Position numbers and translations under genes: made by a program
Assembly: GCF_003086295.3 (NCBI RefSeq)
Contig: NC_092053.1
Coordinates: forward strand, 89,996,745-90,060,744
DNA: 64,000 bases
Source of the DNA: Arachis hypogaea
Lineage: Eukaryota; Streptophyta; Magnoliopsida; Fabales; Fabaceae
Reading direction: 5' to 3'
The notes under the pieces: model-generated
Told to the model about the DNA's origin: nothing
What the model saw: only the letters and a program-made list of their open reading frames with translations
Databases searched by the model: none
Shown here: positions 32,699-43,549 of the stretch, piece after piece
Numbering within the stretch: position 1 is the stretch's first letter
How the letters are laid out: every line of letters begins with the position of its first letter

Positions 32699-34331
32699 TG
32701 ATGAGCGGATAATTTATACGCTTTTTGGCATTGTTTTTAGTATGTTTTTAGCATATTTTAATTAGTTTTTATTATATTTTTATTAGTTTTTAAATAAAAA
32801 TCACTCTTCTGGACATTACTATGAGTTTGTGTATTTTTCTGTGATTTCAGGTATTTTCTGGCTGAAATTGAGGGACCTTAGCAAAAATCTGATTCAGAGG
32901 CTGAAAAAGGACTGCAGATGCTGTTGGATTCTGACCTCCCTGCACTCAAAGTGGATTTTCTGGAGCTACAGAAGCCCAATTAGCGCGCTCTTAATTGCGT
33001 TGGAAAGTAGATATCCTGGGCTTTCCAGAAATATATAATAGTCCATACTTTGCCCGAGATTTGATGGCCCAAACAAGCGTTCCAAGTCAGCTCAAGAATT
33101 CTGGCGTTTAACTCCAAAACTGGCATAAAAGCTGGAGTTAAACGCCCAAACTGGCACAAAAGCTGGCGTTTAACTCCAAGAACAGTCTCTACGCATGGAA
33201 GCTTCAATGCTCAGCCCAAGCACACACCAAGTGGGCCCGGAAGAAGATTTCTGCATTAATTACCTATTTCTGTAAACCCTAGGTTACTAGTTCTCTATAA
33301 ATAGGACCTTTTGCTATTGTATTTTCACACTTTTCATACAATTGATCACGTTTTGGGAGGCTGGCCATTCGGCCATGCCTAGACCTTGTTCTTATGTATT
33401 TTCAACGGTGGAGTTTCTACACACCATAGATTAAGGTGTGGAGCTCTGCTATTCTTCATGAATTAATACAAAGTACTATTGTTTTTCTATTCAACTCAAG
33501 TCTATTTCTTCTCCAAGATATTCATTCGTTCTTCAACTTGATGAATGTGATGATCCGTGACACTCATCATCATTCTCACCTATGAACATATGCCTGACAA
33601 CCACCTCTGTTCTACTAGCAATGGCTTGAATGCGTATCTCTTGGGTTTCTAATCTAAGATTGGAACCTTCGTGGTATAGGCTAGAATTATTGGCGGCCAT
33701 TCCTGAGATCCGGAACGTCTAAACCTTGTCTGTGGTATTCTGAGTAGGATCTGGAAAGGGATGACTGTGACGAGCTTCAAACTCACAATTGTTGGGCGTG
33801 TGACAGACGCAAAAGGATCAATGGATCCTATTCCAGCATGATCGAGAACCGACAGATGATTAGCCGTGGGGTGACAGCGCATTTGGAACGTTTTCACTGA
33901 GAGGACGGGAAGTAGCCATTGACAACAGTGATGCCCAACATAAAGCTTGCCATGGAAAGGAGTATGAATGATTAGAAGAAGGCAATAGGAAAGCAGAGGT
34001 TCAGGAGGAACAAAGCATCTTCATACGCTTGTCTGAAATTCCAACCAAAGAATTACATAAGTATCTCTATCTTTATTTTATGTTTTATTCATATTTTAAT
34101 TATCAATTCTCCATCACCATCTGAATTCGCCTGACTGAGATTTACAAGGTGACCATAGCTTGCTTCAAGCCGATAGTCTCCGTGGGATCGACCCTTACTC
34201 ACGTAAGGTATTACTTGGACGACCCAGTGCACTTGCTGGTTAGTTGTGCAGAATTGTGACAAAGTTTGATTCACGTTTAAGAGCTCCAAGTCCTTTGGCG
34301 CCATTGTTGATTATCACAATTTCACATACCA
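32699..34331 (+). repeat. El-7 5' LTR
   Basis: TGATGAGCGGATAATT to CACATACCA. GGCGTTTAACTCC/GGAGTTAAACGCC palindromes at 33080-33185, TATAAATA at 33296, U5 block GACGACCCAGTGCACTTGC near 34219. Confidence 0.92.
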
Positions 34332-34337
34332 AGTTTT

Positions 34338-34355
34338 TGGCGCCGTTGCCGGGGA
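34338..34355 (+). other. El-7 primer-binding site
   Basis: TGGCGCCGTTGCCGGGGA, an exact complement of the plant tRNA-Asp(GUC) 3' end, six bases after the LTR. Confidence 0.93.
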
Positions 34356-35908
34356 TTGTTCAAGTTTGGACAACTGACGGTTCATCTTGTTGCTTAGATT
34401 AGGTACTTTTCTTTTTATTTTTCAGAATTTTTAAGAATGAATTCTAGAGTTTCAAGGTGATGTCCTTATCATCACAAAAGCTGATTGATTCTCATCAATT
34501 TAGCTGCTGAATGTAATCTCCTGCTGAAGCTTGGCCAACCATGTCTAATCTTTTTAGACTGAAGCTTTAGACTAACATTGCATGATTCCTGAAATTCTTA
34601 TTAAAAGTTTTGAATCCCTTTATTTTCTTTTCCATATAAGTTTTGAAAACCACAAAAAATTTTATAAAATCATAAAAATCAAAAATATTTTATGTTTCTT
34701 GTTTGAGTCTAGTGTCAATTTTTATGTTTGGTGTCAATTGCATTCTTCTTGCATTTTTCGAAAATATGCAATATGTTCTTCATTAATCTTCAACTTGTTC
34801 TTGATGATTTCATTGCTCTGATCTTTAAATTCTCTTGTTTTGTGTGTTTTATTGTTTCTCATATGCATTCTCAATTTGTTAGTGTCTCCTATATGAAAAT
34901 TTTTAAGTTTGGTGTCCTGCATGCATTGTTTATTTGATCTTAGTTGCATTTTTTTTGTTATTTCTCATCATTAAAAATTCAAAAATATTTTCAAAATTGT
35001 GTCTTTTCAAGTCAATAATACAGAGAATTGAAGATTCAGAACATTCAGCAGAGGAATCAAACAGAAAAAGCTAGGCGTTCAAAATGCCCAGTGAAGAAGG
35101 AAAACTGGCGTTTAAACGCCAGCCAGGGTACCTGGCTGGGCGTTTAACGCCCAAAAGGGTAGAATTTTGGGCGTTAAACGCCAGAATGGATAAACGCCCA
35201 GAAGGACACTAGAGGGAAGATTTTGTTTTTAATTCAAATTTTTTTTCAAATCTTCATAATTTTTCAAAATCAAATCTTTTTCAAATCATATCTTTTTAAT
35301 CATATCTCTTCAAAATCAATTTCTTTCCATTTTTTTTATTTTCAAAAATCCTTATTATAATTAAATATTTACTTCAAAATTTTCAAGTTGTTACTTGCCT
35401 ATTAAGAAAAGATCAAAAGTTTTAATTCTAGAATCATATCTTCTAATTTCTTGTTAGTCAAGTAATCAACTTTAATTTTAAAACTTTCTCTTTTTAATTT
35501 GATCTTCAATCATATCTTCTCAATCATATCTTCTCAATCACATCTTTTTCAAAATTAACTCTCAATCATATCTTTTTGATTTCTAATTTCAAAATCTTTT
35601 TCAAAAATCACTTAATTTCTTTCCCAATCTTAATTTTCGAAAATCTCAATCAAATTTTCAAAATTTCTTTTTATTATTTCAAAATCTTTTTAATTTATTT
35701 TCGAAAATTCTTCCCCTCTTCTCACATCCTTCTATTTAAGGGACTAACACTCCTCCTGAAGGTGCAATTCGAACTCTATCCTTCTTTATATGTTCGAATT
35801 CTCTTCTATCTACCTTATTCTTCTATTCTTCTTTTCCTCTGACACATCAAGGAATCTCTATACTGTGACATAGAGGATTCCCTACTTTTTTGTTCTCTTC
35901 TCTTTCAT
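34356..35908 (+). other. El-7 untranslated leader
   Basis: About 1.55 kb with one stem-loop unit (34520-34580), a GGCGTTTAAACGCC palindrome cluster (35075-35205) and a T-rich stretch with repeated AATCATATCTT. It ends just before the gag ATG with CTTCTCTTTCATATG. No supported gene. Confidence 0.75.
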
Positions 35909-37872
35909 ATGAGCAGGAATAAAGATAAAGGCATACTTGTTCAAACTGATTCTGAACCTGAAAGGACCTTGAAGAGAAAGCTAAGAGAAGCTAAAGCACA
36001 ATTCTCTCTAGAGGGCCTAACAGAGCTTTTCAAAGAAGAAGAAACCATGGCAGCCGAAAACAACAATGCCAACAATGCAAGGAAGGTGCTTGGTGACTTT
36101 ACTGCACCTACTCCCGACTTCTATGGGAGAAGCATCTCAATCTCTGCCATTGGATCAAACAACTTTGAGCTTAAGCCTCAATTAGTTTCTCTAATGCAAC
36201 AGAATTGTAAGTTTCATGGACTTCCATTGGAAGATCCTTATCAGTTCTTAGCTAAATTCTTGCAAATCTGTGACACTGTCAAGACTAATGGAGTTGACCC
36301 TGAAGTCTACAGACTTATGCTTTTTCCTTTTGCTGTAAGAGATAGAGCTAGGACATGGTTGGATTCACAACCTAAAGAAAGCTTGAACTCTTGGAAAAAG
36401 CTAGTCAATGCCTTCTTGGCAAAGTTCTTTCCACCTCAAAAATTGAGCAAGCTTAGAGTGGAAGTCAAAACCTTCAGACAGAAGGAAGGAGAATCCCTCT
36501 ATGAAGCTTGGGAAAGATACAAGCAATTGATCAGAAGGTGCCCTTCTGACATGCTTTTAGAATGGAGCATCATAGGTATTTTCTATGATGGTCTGTCTGA
36601 ACTATCCAAGATGTCATTAGATAGCTCTGCTGGAGGATCTCTTCATCTAAAGAAGATGCCTGCAGAAGCTCAGGAACTCATTGAAATGGTTACAAATAAC
36701 CAATTCATGTACACTTCTGAAAGGAATTCTGTGAATAATGGGACAAATCAGAAGAAAGGAGTTCTTGAGATTGATACTCTGAATGCCATATTGGCTCAGA
36801 ATAAAATATTGACTCAGCAAGTCAATATGATTTCTCAGAGTCTGTCTGGAATGCAAGCAGCAACAGGCAGTACTAAGGAAACTTCCTCTGAAAAAAAAGC
36901 TTATGATCCTGAGAACCCAGCAATGGAAGAGGTGAATTACATGGGAGAACCCTATGGAAACACCTATAATCCTTCATGGAGAAATCATCCAAATCTCTCA
37001 TGGAAGGATCAACAGAGACCTTAACAAGGTTTCAACAACAATAATGGTGGAAGAAACAGGTTTAGCAATAGCAAGCCTTTTTCATCATCTTCTCAGCAAC
37101 AGACAGAGAATTCTAAGCAAAGCCACTCTGACTTAGCAACCATTGTCTCTGATCTAATCAAAACCACTCAAAGTTTCATGACTGAAACAAGGTCCTCCAT
37201 TAGAAATTTGGAGGCACAAGTGGGTCAGCTGAGTAAGAAAATTACTGAGCTCCCTCCCAGTACTCTCCCAAGCAATACAGAAGAGAATCCAAAGAGAGAG
37301 TGCAAGGCCATAAACACGTCTCACATGGCCGAACCTGGAGAGGAGGAAGAGGCAGTAATCTCCACTGAGGAAGACCTCAATGGACGCCCACTGGCCTCCA
37401 AGGAGTTCCCTAATGAGGAACCATGGGAATCTGAGGCTCACACTGAGACCATAGAGATTCCATTGAATTTACTTCTGCCATTCATGAGCTCTGATGAGTA
37501 TTCTTCCTCTGAAGAGGATGAAGATGTTACTGAAGAGCAAGTTGCTAAGTACCTTGGAGCAATCATGAAGCTAAATGCCAAGTTATTTGGTAATGAGACT
37601 TGGGAGGATGAACCTTCATTGCTCATCAAAAAACTAGATGACTTGACTAGGCAGAAATTACCTCTGAAGAGACAAGACCCTGGAAAATTCTCCATCCCTT
37701 GTACCATAGGCACCATGACCTTTGAGAAGGCTCTGTGTGACCTAGGGTCAAGTATAAACCTCATGCCTCTCTCTGTAATGGAGAAGCTAGGGATCATTGA
37801 GGTACAAGCTGCAAGAATTTCTCTGGAGATGGCAGAAATTCAAAGAAACAGGCTTATGGACTTGTAGAGGAT
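35909..37872 (+). pseudogene. gag-pro: El-7 gag-protease, one nonsense codon, cut by El-8
   Basis: One frame from ATG 35909 (MSRNKDKGIL) to about 37845, with a single TAA at 37022-37024; then a one-base shift, and coding similarity ends at GAGGAT 37872. Gag core: LKPQLVSLMQQN, FLQICDTVKTNGV, SLYEAWERYKQLIRRCP. An Asn-rich stretch (FNNNNGGRNRF) replaces a zinc knuckle. A linker with MTETRSSIRNLEAQVGQLSK and an acidic region follows, then aspartic protease with the active-site word CDLGSSINLMP (about 37735-37765). Gag and protease lie in one frame, as is usual for Athila-type elements. The protein would form the particle and process the polyprotein. Confidence 0.9.
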
Positions 37873-39313
37873 TGATGAGGCACAGAAGTTGGTGAATTAA
37901 AAATTATTAAAATAGTTACGCTGCAGGTATAGTTCTTAACTCACCGAAAATCTGCCTATCAATTTAGAAATATGTCACAGAGAGTTTAAATTAAAAATTA
38001 CTGGGAGTTTAAGTCCCAGGTCGTCTCCCAACGAGTTGTAGAAAAGTGTGCTATTTTATTAATCAGATGTTCCAAGAAGTTGAGTAAAGTAGGTGGAAAA
38101 TTAAATTGAGAAAATCCAAATAATATGAATAAAAGCCTTGATTGGGAGTCGATTAGTTGGAATCTCTATTATTGATGGGATGATTTCAAGATTAATTTAT
38201 AATTATTGGTTGTTCTGTTTAGTTATCCTTTACTAGGTAAAGGAAAGTCAAACAAGTTGGAATGCTAGATCTGTTCACGAGTTGCAACCCACTTAGTTCA
38301 AAGGGATTGGTGTTAGTGATTAGATAACAATCCAACAGTTAACCCAATTACAACTTTTCTTTCAATCCTTCCAACTCAAGAGTTCCTTTCAATCAACTCC
38401 CTATCAAGTGAGGGAACTACTCACTCATTGTAAATAATAAATCCATAACACATGAAAGGGAATTAAAAGAAGACATGATTATTAGAATGGAAAATAAATT
38501 AAAATGGAAGAAATAATCCTTGTACTAAATAATCATGAAAGTATTCAAATGACAAAATTGAACAAAGCAAAGAACATGGAAGAATAAAACCAAGTTAAGA
38601 GAACGAACTAGAATGACGAAGTCTTGATGAGGAAATAACTCTTCTCAATGTTCCAATGCTAAGACCAATTGAAAATTAAAATTCCTAAAACCTAGAGAAA
38701 GAAACCTAAAGGAGTAAAACTAGATCTAAAACTTGAAACTGTGTAGAATGAATGTTGTCTTTTGTTTCTGCATATTCTTTGGCTCTAGTCTGCTGTTCCG
38801 GGCCGAGAACTGGGTCGAAACAAGGTCCAAAATTGCCCCCAGCGAATTCTGCAGATTATGCAGATCGCACATGTCACACGATCGCGTCATCCATGCGGAC
38901 GCGTCATTCAAATTTTTCCTTGCCACGCGTTCGCGTCGTCTACGCTACCGCGTCGCTTTAGCTTTTCCAATCCGCGCGGCCGTGTGGGCCATGCGGCCGC
39001 GTCACTGCGTCACTTCTCGCTGGTTATCTCCTCAAATTCTTGTGTTCCTTCCATTTTTGCTAGCTTCCTTTCCAATCTCCAACTCGTTCATGCCCTATAA
39101 AGTCTGAAACACTCAACACACAGATCACGGCATCGAATAGAATAAAGGAAAATTAAAATTACATAATTAAAGTCTCTAGGAAGCAGTTTTCAAACATGTT
39201 ATAAATTCAGGAAGGAATTATAATTTCATGCTAATTTGATGAATAAGTGGGTAAGGATCATGATAAAACCACACAATTAAACACAATATAAACCATATAA
39301 TAGTGGTTTATCA
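37873..39313 (-). repeat. El-8 3' LTR
   Basis: 1441 bp; minus strand begins TGATAAACCACTATT and ends GTGCCTCATCA. ACGCGTTCGCGTCG-type palindromes lie at about 38870-39015. The U5-like block GGGAGACGACCTGGG is near 38025 on the complementary strand. Confidence 0.85.
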
Positions 39314-39314
39314 A

Positions 39315-39350
39315 CCTCCCCACACTTAAACATTAGCATGTCCTCATGCT
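39315..39350 (-). other. El-8 hairpin plus polypurine tract
   Basis: Minus strand AGCATG-AGGA-CATGCT (39350-39335) and AAGTGTGGGGAGG (39327-39315) beside the LTR start at 39313. Confidence 0.8.
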
Positions 39351-39411
39351 TAATTGAAGGAGATAAGGAAATAAGTATGAACATGTAGAAATTCATGAAA
39401 TGCAATGCAAG

Positions 39412-39450
<39 letters not shown>

Positions 39451-40753
39451 GCAACTATATGATTCTTGCCCACTTGATCAAAAGTAAATAAGCTATTCAA
39501 AACAATTACAAATCAAATTCCACTAATTCTATCATTATACAATAAAACAGATAAAAGTGCAAGAAGATAGCTCATGAAAGCAGGGAACATGAAAATTCAA
39601 GCATTGAATCCTCACTGATAATGTATATACGCTCTAATCTCTAGTGTATAGGGTAATCACTCTATCCTTCTCTAATCATGCTTTCTAACTTTTGTTCTTC
39701 TCCTAACCAATCAACAACAGTTAATATATAAATGCAAACATCATGAGGTCTTTTCAAGGTTGTAATGGGGCTAAGGTACAGGTAGGGGTATACATTTGGT
39801 CAAGTGAGCTAATAAATTGAATCTTTAATTAACCCAAGCTTCAACCCAACCTATATATTTTTAATGTAATCTTAAAGTTCATACCTAGCTACCCAGAATT
39901 CCCTTTTTCTATCCATACTCATGTATCAACTTTATATTTGATTCTATCATATGTGCATTGATCTTTGAATTATGAATTTAACATTGGGGTAATTTTGTCC
40001 CCTTATATATATATTATTTTTTTAACATTAAAATAAATATAGTTTATCAATGCACATAGATTTTTTTATTCTTATAGTTTCACATGAGTAGGTATCCAAA
40101 TTCCCATTAAATTCTCATGACACATTCCTTTAACAACTTTTGTTCCCACAATTTCCCATACTTAACTAGCACACACAATTCTATCTTAAGCTAACCAAAG
40201 ATTCAATTTGGGATGTACAATTGTTTTTCAGCTTAAGGTTAGTAATGTGGTAAAATATAGAACAAATGGGATTTAAAGGCTCAAAGTGGTTAACAAAGGT
40301 AATTGAAAAGGGTGGGCTTAATTTGGATAAGTGAGTTTAAACAAATAATGACCTCAATCATGTGCAAGCATGCAAATATAATAAATATTGAACATATAAG
40401 ATAAAACAAAATATAGATTACAATCATAGAGAAGTAAACACACAAGAATGAAATAATTATGGTTAAATAATGTAACCATACATAAAGGCTCAAATCTTTC
40501 ACAGGTTGTGTGTTCTTTAGCTCAAATATCATGTTCCAAATACAACTCAAGCAAATTTATCATAAAAATTTTTGTTTCAAAGATAGAGTCTTAAAAGAAA
40601 CTTATTGTCTTTTCAATCAAGTAGAACATTCATGCAACTATCCTAACTTATGCAATTTATTTTATTCTATAAAAGAAAGAAAATCTAACTAAAATATTCT
40701 AATTATTGGTGCTAGAGAAGAGAAATTACCTCCGGAAGTCAGGTACTGACCGA
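39351..40753 (-). other. El-8 3' UTR with nested stem-loop
   Basis: Non-coding. On the minus strand an outer stem AACACACAA (40514-40506) pairs with TTGTGTGTT (40445-40437), enclosing TATGGTTA/TAACCATA, as in El-3 and El-4. Confidence 0.65.
39414..39443. repeat. (TA)15 microsatellite
   Basis: Uninterrupted TA run in the El-8 3' UTR; likely polymorphic in length. Confidence 0.95.
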
Positions 40754-40790
40754 CCTCCCCACACTTAAGGCTTTGCACCGTCCTCGGTGC
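40754..40790 (-). other. Internal hairpin plus polypurine-like tract of El-8
   Basis: Minus strand GCACCG-AGGA-CGGTGC (40790-40775), a perfect stem lying inside the last codons of ORF3, then AAGTGTGGGGAGG (40766-40754) across the ORF3 stop. Confidence 0.75.
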
Positions 40791-42018
40791 CGTCTGTCAG
40801 GAACAGGGGTGGGCTGGTAGCAGTATCTCCACAGTCAGGACCATTATGGCTCCCTGTGCTGGTAAAAAAAGTGGAGTCCGGGGTATCCGAGTCCTTGAAG
40901 TGTCCCTTAAGTAGCTCCTTGAGGTGTTTGAATCGGCACTCGTTACGGCACTCTCTCATCTTTGCTTTTTGTTCTTGCCGATCCAACCTTTCGATTATCT
41001 GTTGGAGCAATTCATCAGTTGTAGGTGCTTGTGGTGTTGAAGAAGGATTATCTTCAACTGGAGTAGCAGGAAGGCTTGTAGTGGCTGCTGGGAGTTTGAG
41101 GTATTTCCCGTTAAGGACATACTGATCATCCCGTGGAAGCACGGCTTTGGTGTCCCCAGCTCTGTAGGAGACTCCAACTGCTGAGACAAGATCTGAGACC
41201 AAGGCGGGGAAAGGTAAGTTGCCTGCAATTTGTACGTGTCCCATAGCATTCCGAATATGTCTTGAGAGATGCAGAGGTTGGTCTGTAAGGATGCACCATA
41301 GTAGAACAGCCATGTCTGCAGTGAAGGAGGACTCATGAGTGCTCGGAAAGGTGTAATGGGACATGATCTGTGTCCAGACGCGAGCCTCTAAGGTAAGTGC
41401 TGAAGCCAAGATTCCCTTAGGGCGGGTACGGTGGTATTCATAGATCCAACGGCTGCCAGGTAATGCGATAACTCCGAGAACGGAGTCCCAGTCAAATTGG
41501 TACCTCGGGCGCTTAAGTGCGGCTTCTTGGAAGGCGTCCATTCCTTCTGGAATAGGGGGAAGACTCAGAGCTTGCTGAATGGCCTCTTCTGTGATGGGGA
41601 CTTGCTTCTGTCGGACATAAACAGACTGCAGGGTTGGCATGTAGAAGTTAGAGTAGAACTCAACTACCCAAGAAAGATTGACCTGCCTTAGCTGTCTCCG
41701 TAGGAAACTCCATTGTCTTCGTTCAATTTGCGGCTCAACAAAGGAAGCAATATTGGATGGGAGGATAAGAAGGTATTCATTGTTATAGTTTCTTTTTGCC
41801 AGGATAGGGAACATCTGCTCACAGTAGCGATTGGGAAATCACGCAGTGTCCTTTGCTGGAAAGGCTTTCTTCTTCTCATCAACCTTTATTATCCTCTTAA
41901 CGCTTTTTGTTGAGGGCTTGACTGCAGTTGAAGAAGGCTCTGCCACTAATGCTCTTTTAGTTCCTCTTCTTGCTGGTGGTTTGGAAGTAGCTTTCTCTTT
42001 TCCTTTCTTGGTGGCCAT
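40765..42018 (-). pseudogene. El-8 ORF3: basic coiled-coil protein in the env position, one nonsense codon
   Basis: A single frame of 418 codons from ATG 42018 (MATKKGKEKATSKPPARRG) to TAA, interrupted only by TGA at 41841-41839. After the basic N-terminus come FPNRYCEQMF, VNLSWVVEFYSNFYMP, ITEEAIQQAL and YQFDWDSVLG, all with counterparts in El-3 ORF3. The middle has conserved RVWTQIMSHYTFPSTHES and LLWCILTDQPLHLSRHI. A C-terminal helix (ELLQQIIERLDRQEQKAK) is followed by a Ser/Thr/Pro-rich tail. There is no signal peptide or membrane segment. The start is chosen because AG of a splice-acceptor-like TTCTTTCAG sits two bases upstream, as in El-4. The exact role is unknown. Confidence 0.78.
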
Positions 42019-42824
42019 CCTGAAAGAAGGGAAGAGAAAGTAAATTAAATTCAAAGAGATATACAGCAAGGAAGGAAACGGAAAAGAGGGGGATGGATGC
42101 ACATTAAGATATACTGACATTAACACATGCTCGCGAGTACATGTGAAAAGCCAACAATGGAAAATAGCTAGTGCATATAAAGACAAGTGACTGCAAGGTG
42201 TTTATTGGCATGCCGGCAAAGGGCATGAGTAGCATAGACCAAGCAATACTTTGTAACAAACCATCACGTTTGTATTGATAATTAAATTCAATTAAAACAA
42301 TAGTAAAGGAAAGTTGTGAAAAGCAAGCATTGAATAGTATAACAACATAGAGAAGTACATAATGCCATTTGAGCTTTTTCACAAACACATAGCATGCATG
42401 TTGAATAAGGTATAGAAAATATGAAGATGAACATGCAAGCAATCCCTTAAATAGAATAAAAATAATTGTCAAACAATTTGCAACAATCCACAAGCATATA
42501 ATGAGGGATAATGACTCAAAAAAGAAAAAAGAAAAACAAGTAAATTTCTAACACCATGTAAAAAGGAAAAGAAAAAGAAAGAAAATATGAATAATGAAAA
42601 GAAAAAGAAAAGAAAAGAAAATACATATAAAATAATAAGAATGATAGAAAAAGAAAGGGGGAGGAAGAAAGTAAAACCTTGTTAATGGAGGTGAGAGAGA
42701 TAGAGAGTGAAAGGTGAGATAGAAGGGGGAAGGGAGAAGGAAGAAATAAGGAGGGAAAAGGAAAATTAGGATTTGGAGGAGAGAAAGATAAGATATGTGG
42801 CAATTTCAGGTTGAGCTGTGCGGC
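42019..42824 (-). other. El-8 ORF3 leader with probable intron
   Basis: Minus strand: a CT-rich tract (about 42790-42530), T-rich DNA, and CTTCCCTTCTTTCAG directly before the ORF3 ATG. No supported gene. Confidence 0.5.
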
Positions 42825-43370
42825 GCATGCGACGCGGCCGCGTGGGGCACGTGTTCGCGTGGATGCGCTTCAAGTATGGTGACGCGATCGCGTCGGTCAC
42901 GCGGTCGCGTGACCCATGTTATGCTTCTGGCGCTAGTGCAGCCCCGCACCAGCACAACTCTCTGTTCAAATTAATTTATTTGCCAAAATTGGGACGGCGC
43001 GATCGCATGGGTCACGCGATCGCGTGAGTGCGCGCCAGAAAATGGATGACGCGGCCGCGTCGGCGACGCGGTCACGTGATAAGGATTGTGCTTCCAGCAC
43101 CAATCCAGCATCACTCTCGCACAATATTTCATTGTGCACCTTTTTACGTCGAAAACTCAGGTTACGCGGCTGCGTGGGGCACGCGGTCGCGTGGGAGGCC
43201 ATGATTCCCCTGTGACGCGAACGCGTCAGCGACGCGGTCGCGTGGGTTGATTTGTGCCATTGGCACGCCTCCAGCCACACTCCAGCGTGACTTTCTGTTC
43301 ATTTTTTTATTTTTCTTTACTCTCCCTGTGACGCGGACGCGTCGCTGATGCGATCGCGTTGCGTAGCAAA
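42825..43370 (-). repeat. CpG palindrome array of El-8, upstream of ORF3
   Basis: Nearly twenty ACGCGNNCGCGT-like words (GACGCGATCGCGTC, CACGCGGTCGCGTG, GACGCGGCCGCGTC) with unrelated spacers. It occupies the same place between the post-pol hairpin and the CT-rich leader as in El-3 and El-4. Confidence 0.75.
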
Positions 43371-43488
43371 AAAAATTTTTTTTTGGAAGAAATAAAAACA
43401 TGTAAATGCAGATGCACGAAAGTACTAAGAAAGAGAAGAGTTATTGAATAGGAAAAACTAAAAATAAAGAAAAGAACGATCATACCAT

Positions 43489-43506
43489 GGTGGGTTGTCT
43501 CCCACC
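43489..43506 (-). other. Post-integrase hairpin of El-8
   Basis: GGTGGG-AGACAA-CCCACC on the minus strand, identical to El-3, about 45 bases after the integrase stop. Confidence 0.7.
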
Positions 43507-43549
43507 TAGCACTTTGCTTTAACGTCCGTAAGTTGGACGCTCCACTAGC

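Noticed and set aside
34338..34355. tRNA-Asp gene
   Set aside because: Only the complement of the last 18 bases is present, as expected of a primer-binding site; no cloverleaf or A/B boxes.
40765..42018. ORF3 as an envelope-like gene
   Set aside because: Position fits but there is no signal peptide, membrane helix or cleavage site in any of the three copies.
42825..43370. Regularly recurring palindromes as a possible CRISPR-like or satellite array
   Set aside because: Spacing and spacer length are irregular, the words are degenerate, and the context is a plant retrotransposon; neither a direct-repeat array nor a tandem satellite.
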